Origin: Sisyra terminalis
Taxonomy: Eukaryota; Arthropoda; Insecta; Neuroptera; Sisyridae
Length of the DNA stretch: 64,000 nt
Direction of reading: 5' to 3'
Assembly (NCBI GenBank): GCA_958496175.1
Contig: OY292276.1
Location: forward strand, 36,414,449 to 36,478,448
The position numbers and the translations under genes were made by a program. The notes beneath the pieces were generated by a model. That model had not been told where the DNA came from and made no database searches. It worked only from the letters and a program-made list of their open reading frames with translations. Positions within the stretch are counted from its first letter, which is position 1. Every line of letters starts with the position of its first letter. Of this stretch, positions 49,551-61,794 are shown one piece after another.

Positions 49551-52500
49551 TAATGAGGCGGGGCTCATAACTACTGATTCTAGTGTAGTTTTAGTAACTT
49601 TTTTGCTTAGATTGATCTGAACTAGTACAGACTGGAAAGTAAAGTTTATGGTTGCGGTTCTGATCTTGAATAATTCAAAATTTAGAATATTTGTAACTGT
49701 TAATGATATTCTCAGAGGTATGAAATTAAAAAAAGAAGAAATAAACAACTTTTAATAATTTTTTTTTATTAACAATAGTAAAAATAACTTATACAATTAA
49801 ACAAATAAAAACAATATTTACAGATTATAAATTAAAATAGGATAAAATGTACATAAATCAATATAAAAATAAGATCAGAATATAAGACAATAATATTATA
49901 AAGACCTTAAGTTTAACTATTATAAATTAATGCACATAATTCAATAATTTACAATTTCACAGTTGTTACAATATTTCATTACATCTTCGTCATAGGACAT
50001 GTATAAACATTGAAATTTTAATTAATTACATAAAATAGTATACACATTATTCATAATATACAAAATCAGATCGTTATTAAATTAAATAATAGAAATTTCT
50101 GTACATGTATAATACAGAACGATATAATCTCTGAATGTCTGTTTCCCAATCTTGCTTTTTATACACTTCGCAAATTAAATGATTATGACAAATTAATTTA
50201 CATCAATTAAAGAAAAAAAATCACAATGCAAAGATAAGTATGCAATACACGAATAAAGAACAATTGAAAACCACTGCTATCATCGACTTCTGCGTTGGTG
50301 CCTAGTTCGGTAATTTCTTGCATTTAGCAGAGGTGTGTCATTCGAATGTAATTCTTGTCTGTTGTTTAAGCCACATAACTCCCTATTTATTCTGTTGCAG
50401 TAATTGTTTATAGTTGTTGTAATTGCCGATTTTACAAATGTTTCTGAAAATATTTCTTTATGTTCATCGCAAATGTAGTTATTAAATGAATCATATTGCA
50501 TTGCATATTTGAAAATTATTTTTCCTATGTGCTTTTGTTCGAATTTTGAGTGCAAAATGTTTAACGTTAAAGAATTTAGTATATTAAAAATTACCAGTAG
50601 ATATTCTGTGGGGTTGGAATTTTGTTCAATTTGTGGTATATTAGAATTTATTGAAATTAACGTCTTACAATTTTGGCAGTTCTTGATATCGGCAGGTATT
50701 TTTTGAGCTAAAACACTAACGACTGCTTTATTTGCCGATATTTCTAAGTCGGATAACTCTATTTCGTAATATTCAGGAGGGGGGATTTCTAAGGTTTGTA
50801 AAGGGTCTACTTCGAGAGAAACAATAGGGTTTATAGGTTTGAATAAATTTTGAAAACTGGTTAAATAACTATTTCTATCGGTCATGCAATTAGAACCCAC
50901 AGATGTTTGGGAAGTCAAATTTTGGAACAATAATTTTTTATAATAATAAACAAAATTTTGAGCACTCGGATTTGGGTTGTTCCTGCCATATCCTCGAATC
51001 ATACTGAAAAAGTTTTCTATAGTGTCTTGGTTAAACCGTTTAGTATAAATTTTTGTACCTTGCATGCCATAAATGTCTCTGAGGGTTCTGTATACACTTT
51101 TGAATGACTGTAATGTCCGCCCCCAATTTAATAACGTTTGACTTCTTGGTCTGCGTTGTGCAGTACTGTTTCCATCTTCGTTTATAAATTTTGCCTCTTT
51201 CAACGTATCAATGCAAGACTCCCAAAAATGTAAGTGTTTGTCAGAAATGAAATTATCTAAATTTAAAATAGATTTCTTTGTCTGAGGTGAACTGTTCACA
51301 CTGTCGAATAAATTGTTGAAAAACAAAAGTACTTCTCCCGTTTCTTTTGCATCAGATGTTATATTCGAAGAATTACTTAACATAATCATAATACTAGCTA
51401 AAGAATAGCTAAAAATTTGGGTAGCAAATTTAACTTTCATCTTTGGGATTTTATCTGGGATAATATGTTTCTGTGTTAATTTCGGTAAGGGAGATATACC
51501 ATCAGAATTGTTTTTAGCAAAATCGTAAGTCGCTATAACATGTGCCCATTTTGCCGTTTTATTATCCAAGAGTAGATTTTTTTTCAATAAATTATTCCTG
51601 ACACATTTAATTAAGTGAGGAGGATCATAGAAAGGAAATATTTCTTTTTCATTTATTTTAAAAGAACTTTGACCAGTTGCCTGATTTTGTGAACTATTAT
51701 CATTTGAGGCCTGAATAAGTGCTTTTATGGCAGAATAATTGTTTTGTGCTTGGTCACAAATTGTACCCCTTACGTAAAATCCAGCATTTTGTAAGTGAGT
51801 TACAACTTCTGTAATATATTTTTTTAATTGAATTGCTTTCATAGCACTTTGTACAAAGTAAAAAGCTACAGGCTGTTTATAACTGTAAAAAATTCCTTGA
51901 ACCATAAAGCAAAGGACATGATCTGCATAATTTTTTGTTCTTTTATCTCCCATATCCTCAACCCCAATGATTAAGTCTTTAGTGGGTATATACTTGACTC
52001 CTACTGCAAGGGACATTTCATCGAACGTCAATAAACATTCTTTAATTTTACTATCGGAGGCAGAAGCTAAAAGATCTTTCAAATTTTCAAATATGTTCTC
52101 ATTTATTCCTGTTTGTAAGTCTACCAAAGGCATGTATCGCTGTATTGTGGATAATGACGGCATTCCTAATTCTCCTGCACAAAAACTATATGACTTCCTT
52201 GAAACCTTACTCGATAAGCACATAGACATTTTTTTAAAACTATTCGTGTATCGCATACCTCTGTTTGATTTGTTTGTTTTTTTTTTATTTACTTGATGTA
52301 ATATTATTTGTTGAAGTAGGGTGGGGAAATTGTATTCTTGAAAGATATTTTTTAGTATTGAAAGTTTGTCGTTCAAAGTTCTACAATGTGGTAAAGCTTT
52401 TTTCTTTTTTTCTTCATTATATTTTTTTTTTTAAATTTTATATTTCTTACGAATTTGATTTAATTTGTCAGACAACGATTTGTTGGATTGTTCGGAATGT

Positions 52501-52766
52501 TGTGGTTGTAAGTCAGGGGAATTACTTCCGCCAGGAGACCCATCTTGAATGTCAGGGACGAAAACTGCTCCGGAGTCTGCTTCAGCTGCAATAGATATAT
52601 TTTATAATTTAGAAAAAAAAAATTTAGTGAACTGAAATTTGAACAAAGTATGAAATTCATTTAACTCTAATTCTTCTTTTTTTATTGTTACTCGGAAATA
52701 AATGAAATATTTATCAATGTTATTCATTTATCAATATAATTCATCTGTTTCATCTATATGTAGTTG

Positions 52767-53183
52767 CTGTGTCGCATGTCTTTGATCTTAAACTAAATTG
52801 TTTGGGCCATCATAAAACACTGTCGTCAAAGCTACCATCTATTTACAATAATGTCATATAATTAAAAGTTTGCAAAACATTGTAAAAGTGAGGACAAACT
52901 CTCACTTATCCTTTTCATAAAACCTGCCGCCATCCTCAATAAACTTAATCCCTGTTCAAAGCATCCTACCGCCCCAAGAAAAGGTACAATTCAACCACTT
53001 CTCCAATCCTCATTACCAAATTTTCCCGCCAAAATAATCTACACCCACTAATCTGAATGTACCAACCCTGTAACACTTCTTCCTATCATTCAAAATTTAT
53101 CCTTAAGGTCCAACCGCCCAAAAAAAGTATAAAAACCTATACATTTTTTAATTCACATATACTTGATATAGTTGCTTTTTTAA
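52767..53183 (+). repeat. Left arm of a 415-bp internal inverted duplication
   Basis: This arm is roughly 95% identical, in inverted orientation, to 56237-56651. It includes a copied promoter-like GTATAAAAACC (TATA at 53128-53135) that points rightward, away from the transposase exon. No target duplication flanks the arms, so this is not simply a nested element. Confidence 0.85.
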
Positions 53184-55820
53184 CATATAGTTGACATATT
53201 TGACAAAGTTGATATTCTAAGACATATCGTCAAAACTTGTATATTTTACAATAAACATTATTGTTATAAAGAAATTTTATTATTGCTTCATGCAATTTTT
53301 TCGTTGAAAACCACAACCTGGTTTTTAATATTATATCCGAGGCAAAACAGTCGCGGATCGAACAGTAGTATTACAGGTGCTTGCGCATAATTTCATTCTT
53401 ACTTTGTGTATGTTTTCTATATTTTGCCTATAAAAATATATAAAAAATTATAAGTCGTTGATATTATAAATGAATGAAAATGTACAAAGTAAAATGTAAT
53501 GCATTATAATAAAATTAATAAGCAGAATTTACATGGGGTACTTTAAATAAACCACATTGCCACTGTCAGGTTAGCACCCGACTTTTACAAATAAAAAATT
53601 AAAAGATATTTTTAGTTTGACTTTGGTTTTATCTCGATTATACCAATTGTACAATCGAGTACAATTTGTAAAAATCGTTAGCCCCCCAATGTCATATTTT
53701 TCAAAAACAAATATGACTATAGATGGCCATTCAAACGCAGAATATTGAACCGAAAAAATTTTGTTCCTTGCTTTAATCCAAAAAAAGTTTTCAGCGATTT
53801 TGTGAATGCACTTTTTCCATTGTTGAACTTTATAAAGAGTGTAATTTTTTTTCTATTATAATATTACCAAAATTTATTACAGTGGAATTTAGGTGTTGAA
53901 CCATAAAAGAAATGTACCGAAAAAAAAATTGGTTTTAACTTAACCCGAACAATAGTTATTTAGGTTTTTGTAAATGTAATTTGACTCTAATTACTCCGTT
54001 GTTAAATTTGAAAAATGATCATACTTTTTATTCTGTTTTAGAAAAAAGATGTTTTTTCGGTACAATAAAGTAAAAAGAAAAGTAAATCTAAAAATATATA
54101 GTTACAATTTCAATTTCTAAAAGTGGGGTGCTAACTTTATAGAAGTTACAACAATAACAGTTCAATATGTACTGCAACAACACATATTTATTCCTCTTAC
54201 GAATATCATCATATCAACAACTCTTAAAAGAGTAATCAACAATCAAAAAACTGTCATCCATGTTGACCCCCTGAGAGAGCTCGACATATAAATTTCTCAG
54301 TCTGTTTCTATTCTTTACATTGAAGTTTCATATTTGCTATTTCTTTTCCTCTCATGAAAAAAACCATCAACGGAGAAAGATTTTTACCATCAAACTCCGT
54401 TTCACTCTAACTTCTTTCTTCGGCGTTACTTCGTACTCTACACGCATACAAAGAATTATCGCACACAGACGAGACGAAGCCGAATATTTACGTTCAAAAC
54501 GCACATAGTAATAAGGAAGAGAAAATTTTTCTAAGTCCAAAAACGTAAAATTTGTCTATCTCTGTTCCGTACGGTCCCCTGAAAAACCGTCGACTTAAGA
54601 ATTTCGACAACTCAGAAATTGTAAGATTGTGAACTCTAAAAGGCCATAAATAAACATTGCTTGACAACAATTAAATTTGAAAGGGGAGAATCCAAGATTC
54701 TCCGAAAGTATTTGGAAACAGAGATATAAGACGTTTTTGGCTGTTGAAATGATTTGCTTTCTCATCCTTATGTGTGCAATTTGTTCCAATATTGGATGCG
54801 TCAAGTCTGTGTGTGATAATTCTTTATATGCGTGTAGAGTAAGAAGTAACGCCGAAGAAATAAGTAAGAGTGAGACGGACAAATAAGGAAACTTATACTC
54901 TTTGCTAGTTAAAAGGTAATAAAATGACTTAAAAATATATAAAATGTATTTCTTTTCAATAGGCTTCTTATGTTATTATTTTTAAATAGCAAAATAAACT
55001 TAAACATAAAAATGTAAGCCTAATTAAAGAAGTGAATATAATTTGCAATTGCAACAATAAAAATGAAATACCCATCATGTAAGCAGAACAGGAGTGAATA
55101 AATGATTAATAAAGTATTATCCATCAATTAATTTCATTGCAATTATTTTGTCTGTTCGTTTTTTTTTTCTTGTTCTTAAACTTTACGAGACATTTATTTC
55201 ACAATGGTAATAATTGTAGGCAAAACATTCATACATACACAAAATTTTGATTAAAGATTAAAGATGAACTACTGCGTAAGTTGAGAGAAAAAGAGTGCTG
55301 TATGGTGAATTCGAAATGTTTACCGAACTTATCGAACTACTAGGTTTTATTAAAAATGAAAAAATAGATAATATTTGAAATTAAAATAAGTTTTACGTTA
55401 TCAAAAACAGGAATTGTAAATCATTTAAAAAAAAAACAATATGCAAATTAGAATCCGAAAATATTTAAACATGAGGATACTCGGATTACAATGCCGTTTT
55501 GTAACAGGTAGTGGTATTGAGTGAAGAAAGCAGTCTCAATTTTTATGAGCTATACAAATGTAGATAATTTGCCTAATGCTGAAACATCTTTAAGCATTTT
55601 CTTCGCTTATAACAAATAAACTTGTGAAACGAAAGAAAAGAAGAAAATAAAATAAATTTAAAAAGCAATTCGATTTAAACAGAATTGAAAGTTGAAACTA
55701 TATAAATATATATTTGAAAAGAAAGGAGGTGTCTTCATATAATGACGTATTTTACCCACGGACTTTGTCGCCTAAGTAATTATTATTTTCATATTTTATA
55801 GCGTAACTTAAAAAACATAC
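53184..55820. other. Interior of the inverted duplication, within transposase intron 1
   Basis: AT-rich sequence with no recognised gene. It contains a second, smaller inverted pair (about 54395-54530 and 54755-54890) sharing 'ttcttcggcgttacttc', 'actctacacgcata' and 'aaagaattatc'. Open frames there (54320-54508 and 54677-54886, +; 54595-54882, -) are by-products of that repeat and have no known domain. Confidence 0.6.
54395..54890. repeat. Inner inverted repeat with about 135-bp arms
   Basis: Left arm about 54395-54530 and right arm about 54755-54890 match in inverted orientation across CTTCGGCGTTACTTC, CTCTACACGCATA and AAGAATTATC. The centre lies near 54640, close to the centre of the outer pair (54709), giving a nested palindrome. 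Confidence 0.7.
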
Positions 55821-56236
55821 CTGGTAAATGTAACGTTGGGAAAGCATGTCGCAGTAATCTGTTCTGGAAACTGTAACAGTCCGGTGTGAAATGTCGGTGG
55901 CAAATTCTCTTCGCGGTAACATTGTCCAAAGTTATAGTCGGATTGTTGATTGCATTAATCCATTGTTGGATGGTGTAATCGCTGGAGTTTTTTTCCTTGC
56001 ATGGTATTCGATGTAGAGGTGTATAAGCACCACAAAGGGGTACGGAACACATTCGTGGCATTGTAAATATTGAAAAATAAACGTATATTAAAAACCAAAA
56101 ATAGAATTGTTAATAAAAGTACACAGAAATTAGCAAAACTTATAACACTGTTACTTGTTCATGCATAATTGTATATTCTATTGCATATGCAAAGAAAAAG
56201 AAATATATAACAACTGAACACTACTTAGTATCTGTT

Positions 56237-56651
56237 GGAAAAGCAACTAGATCAAGTATATGAGAATGACAAAATTTACAGGTTTTTATACTCTTTTTGG
56301 GAGGTTGGACCTTAAGGATAAATTTTGGATGATAGGAAGAAGTGTTACAAGGTTGGTACATTCAGATTAGTGGGTGTAGATTATTTTGGCGGGAAAATTT
56401 GGTAATGAGGATTGGAGAAGTGGTTGAATTGTACCTTTTCTTGTGGCGGTAGGATGCTTTGAACAGGGGTTAAGTTTATTGAGGATGGCGGCAGGTTTTA
56501 TGAGAAGGATAATTGAGGGTTTGTCCTCACTTTTACAATGTTTTGCAAACTTTTAATTATATGACATTATTGTAAATAGATGGTAGATTTGGCGACAGTA
56601 TTTTATGATGGCCCAAACAATTTAGTTTAAGATCAAAGACATGCGACACAG
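56237..56651 (-). repeat. Right arm of the internal inverted duplication, containing the transposase promoter
   Basis: This is the inverted counterpart of 52767-53183. On the minus strand it holds a TATA box (TATAAAAA, 56283-56290) about 220 bp before the THAP exon start codon, so it is probably the original transposase promoter region. Confidence 0.8.
56283..56290 (-). promoter_or_regulatory. TATA box of the P transposase gene
   Basis: TATAAAAA on the minus strand, preceded by an A-rich and G-containing tract, lies 222 bp upstream of the THAP exon ATG. An inverted copy is at 53128-53135. Confidence 0.55.
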
Positions 56652-57761
56652 AAGTATCTAAACATAGGAAACTAACACGTAGAAACTAAAGATATAATAA
56701 AGCCACTAAATAAAAGTACTGTCTTCGTCTGGTAATTTTATTTTGCATACTACATAATTGATTAACTTCGATAGTTTGGTAAATTTTTATAAAAGAAGTA
56801 TTAGATACTGTAATTTAGGATCTTCATTTTAATGAATAATAATACCGTTTTAATGTCATATTTCTCAGGTCCTAAAATATGAATGATTTTTAGTTGCGAG
56901 TAATACGCGTAATTTATGTAAATATTTTTCATTTTACTTTCTGCTTTGAATATTGTTTTTCATTTTAATAAATGTACTAATCATGTTATCTGGCTTTTTT
57001 ATGTTTATTTCCAAAATTCTCCGTATATCTTAGTTGCGAATTAAAATTGATTATTACTACATTTTATTATACAAAACAAAAAATACTGTAAGTTACATAC
57101 GTATTAAACTAAAGCGACTAAAGCCAACTAAAGCTATGGATACACATTTTAAAAATCTAATAATAAGTGAAAACAATTAATTAATAATTACAATTTTTAG
57201 TAGTTAATATACCTACATAGGAATACAATTGTTTATTAGGATAAAGAAAATAAAAAATACTACATCATAAAAGAATTGAACTGTAGCTATCTTTTACTAT
57301 ACCTTCTTCGTTGGAGAACGCATTGATTCTTTATTTATTTTTCACGTTTTTATTTAATTTCGCAATAAATTTACAATTACTGAAACACAATAATCTTAAA
57401 TTCAAATATGCTCATCTACCGCGTTTATATTTTGTAAATGCGTAATGGTGATTATTGCGTCAGCCTCGTTAGCTTCCATTTTAACATAATGGTGTCGTTT
57501 CAAGACAAGTTTTAATATGAAAAAAATCCCCTTGCTTGCTTTCAAGAAGTTCATGTTTTTACCGACCGATTGTGAGAAATTACTTAACATGCTTAACATG
57601 AAGTAATTCACAAATTTGTGATTTTTTTTCTCACAACATAGCCAACCGTAAAATAGAGGAATGTTAAATACCTATTCGTCATTTCATTTCTCTTTTTTAA
57701 CATTGACATTTATATAGCTCCTTCTTGCTTTGGCCCCAATACAAATCTTAATGTCCCATTA
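56652..57761. other. P element right subterminal region
   Basis: AT-rich sequence between the inverted arm and the right terminus. No gene is visible; a minus-strand 69-codon frame at 57402-57611 has no recognised domain. Confidence 0.5.
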
Positions 57762-57776
57762 AGTGAACGGGCCCTG
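57762..57776. repeat. P element terminal inverted repeat, right
   Basis: AGTGAACGGGCCCTG is the exact complement of the left end. Confidence 0.9.
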
Positions 57777-57784
57777 ATATGGAC
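57777..57784. repeat. 8-bp target-site duplication, right
   Basis: ATATGGAC, identical to 49522-49529. Confidence 0.9.
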
Positions 57785-58131
57785 ATTTACATAAGGCTAC
57801 CTCTCATCTGCTGTTTGGTGATTTTTGGGTCTCCCATAAGAGTGCCGAGGCCCTGCTAGGAACAGTTAAGGTTTATAAAATATACAGGTGGCCTCATGCG
57901 CTACGTGACGTTTCCAGAAGAAATTCGTACATATCTTTAGACTGATTCAAATTTCAAAATTCTTCGTTTGACGTCATTTTTTTTTCTAACGGGGCAACCT
58001 GTGTAATTTTTAAACCTTGAGGAAAAGTATTAACAGGATTAACAGTATCGCGCAGTTCTGCTAATCTAGTTCAGCGACTTATTAAATTGATGGATTGAAT
58101 TTTCAGTTCAGTGTATTAGAAATTCTGTCAA

Positions 58132-58191
58132 ATGGCGATGATCAAAAGCCAAAAGTGGAAGTTGAAAAAATTCATAAAAATATTTCCTTAA
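58132..58191 (+). CDS. Upstream ORF in the AUP1 leader
   Basis: A 19-codon ATG frame (MAMIKSQKW…, Lys-rich) ends 19 bp before the AUP1 start codon. If the leader is transcribed from further upstream, this frame could lower AUP1 translation. Its use is inference, and it may lie upstream of the real transcription start. Confidence 0.3.
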   Translation: MAMIKSQKWKLKKFIKIFP

Positions 58192-58210
58192 ATAAAAAAT
58201 AAAATCCATA

Positions 58211-59809
58211 ATGCCTGAGTTAGAAGTGAAACAATTATTTCAAGAAAATAGGTAAGGAATCATATAGCGTATAATTATTAAATACAATGCATAATGCAAT
58301 ATGTAAACATTTAATTAAAGATGATAAATATTTTCGGTTTCCAGATTTCCTGCAACGTTTCGAAAATTAGCATTTCTAGCGCTTTATACGCCTATTGGAG
58401 TAATACTAATAATTATCAGAATTTTAGTTGGTATAATTGCAATAATACTAGCCTTAAATGTTAATGTAGGAACCTTAAATCGAACAATATCGAAACTTTT
58501 AAGTTTTTCATTGGGAATAGCAATTAAAAAAGAAAATGCTGACAAACGTAGTAGTAACACAAAAATTGTCGTTAGCAATCATATTTCCCATTTGGATCAT
58601 TTTGTACTACATTTGGCAACAGGAAGCATAACGGTACTGGTATTTTATGATAATTTAAATTTTAACCTATAATATGTTATTATTAAGATAATTATTATAT
58701 AAGGAATTTATTTGTATTTTTTAAAAATCTATTTTTAGCCAAGCAAATACCGTATGAACGCTGTATTCGAAAAAGCTTTTGGAATTGTATATACAACTCA
58801 GCCATTGACTGCGGAACAAATAGTCAATCCAAATAGCTTATTGGCATTATTTCCAGAAGAAGCCATCACAAATGGCCAAGGTTTATTGCAATTTAAATCA
58901 AATATATTTGAGCAAAATATAAAAATTCAACCAATTGCTTTGAAAGTATGTCGGCCGGCATTCACTGATATTGCTGTTAACATAATAGGATCACAGTGGT
59001 GGTCCGATATAATTGCTTATTTATTTGTACCCTATACACTTTATACAATTAAATTTTTGCCAGTTGAAAAGAAACTAACGTTAAGTGAATCTGAATTCAG
59101 GGAAACAGTTCGAACAGCTATTGCCAATAGTTTACAAGTAAAAAAGATTAATATAAAATACAAATAACTTTTTATGAATATTTGATTTTCAAATTTAAGA
59201 TACCATGTACTTCATTGTCGGCTAAAGATATGCTTGAGTATGAAAAACGATATTTGGCAGATTTGCAAAGAATGGTTCATTCGCAATCTTCTGATTACAA
59301 TCAAAGAAATTTAGTTGCGGATCATACATTAGAGGTAATGGCTCGCCAAGTAAAAGAAGTACTTCCGCATGTTCCACACAATGTGATAATACAAGATTTA
59401 GGTATGTTCGATTTGATGTATTTAAGTTTAAAACTGCATATTTTAACACTAGTGTGAGTATTATGTTAAAATTTACGTTGTAGTAAAAACGCGAAATGTT
59501 GACTATACGATAACGAATATTCTCGAAGGACACGTACGTTTCGTTCCGGAAAATACTACATCTCGAACTATAATTTCTGCTTCACCGCCACCAACAAATG
59601 TAGCAACGCCTGAAACGGTTTCAACATCCAAAAATGAAATGAGTGCATCTACATTAAACTCGTCGCCATCACATGCTTTCAACACGGCAGCTCCCACATT
59701 TCATAAATCTGCCAATGATCGTATGTTATCATTTAAAGAACGGAAACGATTACTTATTGAAAATGCACGTCAACGATATATTGAAAAACATGGATTAAAC
59801 AGCTGCTGA
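58211..59809 (+). CDS. Aup1: AUP1, lipid-droplet and ER ubiquitin-pathway adaptor
   Basis: Five exons join in frame: 58211-58251, 58345-58633, 58739-59137, 59200-59401 and 59484-59809. They give 418 residues, close to the ~410 of the human protein. AUP1 sits in the ER and lipid-droplet surface as a monotopic hairpin. It recruits the E2 enzyme UBE2G2 for ER-associated degradation. Visible parts are a hydrophobic hairpin (about 22-53), an acyltransferase-like domain with NHISHLDHF (92-100; H93-x4-D98) and FPEEA (148-152), and a CUE domain (about 287-327, MARQVKEVLPHVP). A basic C-terminal helix (KERKRLLIENARQRYIEKH) sits where the E2-binding segment lies. Splice junctions are conventional except one AAG acceptor before exon 4. 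The start is the first ATG, within MPELEVKQLF. A P element ends ~430 bp upstream. Confidence 0.93.
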
Positions 59810-60115
59810 ATATTTGCTTCGTTCAGTTAGCATCAAAACCGTATGCTATCTATACTATTTTTTAAAGCTGGACTATTTAAGAGATTGTATAAGGCTTCTC
59901 ATATACTTTTATGATTCATAAGTGACGAATATTTTTTTCCTTTTTATTCAACAAGCTTATTACAAATGAGCATATTTTAACAAAAATACCCTGAATTATC
60001 TTTAACACTACATGATAAACTTGAATATATTTTTTTTGAGAAGAATGTAGCTTTCAAAATTAAATTGTTCTGTTTTTTAATTTATTGTAATCCGTAACTA
60101 AAATGTACTGATATA

Positions 60116-60121
60116 AATAAA
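60116..60121 (+). terminator. Polyadenylation signal AATAAA of AUP1
   Basis: A canonical AATAAA lies about 305 bp after the AUP1 stop, followed by a T-rich stretch. Confidence 0.6.
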
Positions 60122-61794
60122 GTTGATATTTTATTTTTAAAAACTAAACTCTTATACTTTGTATATTTTTAAAAACCTTCATTTAATTGTATGTGCTTTT
60201 TGTTACTTTTTTTAGCATTGTTTTTAAGAGGGTATTCTTATCTACTAGATTGATTGTAGTCAACTATATCATAATAATATAGGAAAAAAGATATTGAAAT
60301 AGTTAATTCAGAAAGCTATTGATAAATTAAGATGGAAAAAAAATATAGATTTTAAAAATTAACGCCAATGACATCTATTTCATCGTTATAATATTGTTAA
60401 ATTAAAAGAGTCTGTCTTGAATTAATTTTATCTCCTATAGAGAATATATCTTACATTATTATTTCCTCTGGATCCATAGCTTACAACGAAAAGGAACATT
60501 ATTTAATTTACAAATTTTTGACTTTGTGAAAAATATCCTTTTGAAAATTTAAGTAATGTAAATCTACGGACTTCTCTAAATTTATTGTCACTGTTTTAAG
60601 TAATATATTTTTCTCTTTAGATTTATACGATTTATATAAAGAGTATAGAAGAATATATCAATATTTAGGTAAAATAAGAACAGGTAATTGGTACTTCATT
60701 CTTTCATAGATAATAGGTACATTATGAGGCATGTATATTTTGATTTAGACTGCATCGTTCATATTAATTGCCTTAAAATATTGATTATATGAAATTTATG
60801 AACTATATGAAACGAAAATAATAAATATTATATAAAACGATGTATATCGATTAAATGAAAATTTTACGAATTTAATTAATTTTGGAATTTTAATAATCGT
60901 CAAATAATCGAAAAAATTGATCTTGAACTCATTACAAAATATTGCAATTGACTCACTCATTAAAAGTTCATGATATCGCTTATAGAAGATATGGGATGAA
61001 TATCTGAAGCGATTTTACCACAATAAAAAACTTTAACGATAAAATCGTGGTATGACAAAAATATATCATCAATATAATCAATATCATCGATATAATCACG
61101 CAATTACTTAAAAACACCCCGACGATTTTGAAAATTGATATCAATACAATAGTAAACAATAAAAGACAAGCTTATATATTATGTACGTTATGTACATACT
61201 ACATATTATATGTATGTCGACAACGACGGCAAAGACAGAGGACAAGAATGTACTTAAAATCTATTTGATCTAAATACGTACGTATGATGAAAGAAAACCT
61301 TTGAGTGAAAACCAAATATAATAATCATTGCCTCAAATTGAACCCAACTAATTGTTGTAATTGTTTGCATTGACAATTTTCAGCAGTTGTGTCAATGTTG
61401 GCTGTGAATTTTTCACGGGTAGTAACTCGTGATGATTCAATATTTCTAGATAAAAATCAAATTTTATTTAATTCTTAAATTCTTGAAATAGCTCACAATG
61501 CAGCTGATGCGGCTTTTTCGATATTGTAATTAAGTACAAGTCATCTTTTGTATTAAAAGGATTAAAAGCTTTACAAAACTATATAAAATTCATAAAACCG
61601 CTAAAACCACGTAAAACTTGACAAAAGTCACAAAAGTTGATGGTGGTACAAAAGTTGACAATAATCAAGTACCAGATTGTACCAAATATTATGTATATAA
61701 GTCCGTGGTTTTTGTAGCGACTTAAGGCATTTTTGACATTTTGATAAAATTTAAGCAGCTTGATTGATTGTATCCATTGTATCAAAATAAAAAT
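60122..61794. other. Intergenic DNA between AUP1 and PDCD5
   Basis: AT-rich sequence with no recognised coding exon or repeat. It includes the presumed PDCD5 promoter; no clear TATA box is seen. Confidence 0.55.

Larger units (their letters stand above)
50280..56061 (-). pseudogene. P-type (THAP9-like) transposase with one in-frame stop
   Basis: Exon 1 (55821-56061) encodes a THAP zinc finger: C5-x4-C10, W34, C54-x2-H57 and a closing AFPTLHLP. It ends at CAG|GTATGT, phase 1. Exon 2 (50280-52585) starts after TATTGCAG and continues in the same frame for 768 codons, about 848 residues in all. A TAA at 52431-52433, within a Lys-rich linker, interrupts it. Beyond the stop the catalytic region is fully open. 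The frame that begins at a TTG (52376) contains LTFDEMSL (D119), YADHVLCFMVQGI, TICDQ (D208), YDPPHLIKCVRNNLL and DTIENFFSMIRG (E454), matching the P-type RNase H-like DDE layout. The enzyme excises and reinserts the element. The joined intron is 3.2 kb and contains the left arm of an inverted duplication. The stop could be a lethal lesion, a polymorphism or an assembly error in an A-rich run. Confidence 0.85.
49530..57776 (-). mobile_element. P-superfamily DNA transposon, apparently end to end (8.2 kb)
   Basis: Both ends begin CAGGGCCCGTTCACT as inverted repeats; similarity weakens further inward. The element is bounded by an exact 8-bp duplication, ATATGGAC. It carries, on the minus strand, a THAP DNA-binding exon and a long transposase exon, which together make a P-type (THAP9-like) transposase. 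It is much longer than the 2.9-kb Drosophila P element because its first intron holds a 3.9-kb inverted-duplication structure. Exact ends and a long intact catalytic exon imply recent insertion. One in-frame stop may make this copy inactive unless it is read through or spliced out. The right end lies 434 bp upstream of the AUP1 start codon. Confidence 0.9.

Noticed and set aside
52371..52444. 70-bp intron (GTAAGA to TTGTAG) removing the in-frame TAA of the transposase
   Set aside because: Its length is not a multiple of three, and joining there brings a new stop at once.
52767..56651. Inverted-arm block as an independent transposon nested in the P element
   Set aside because: The flanks show no target duplication, and the right arm contains the promoter for the THAP exon, which splices in phase to the transposase exon. 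An internal duplication fits better.
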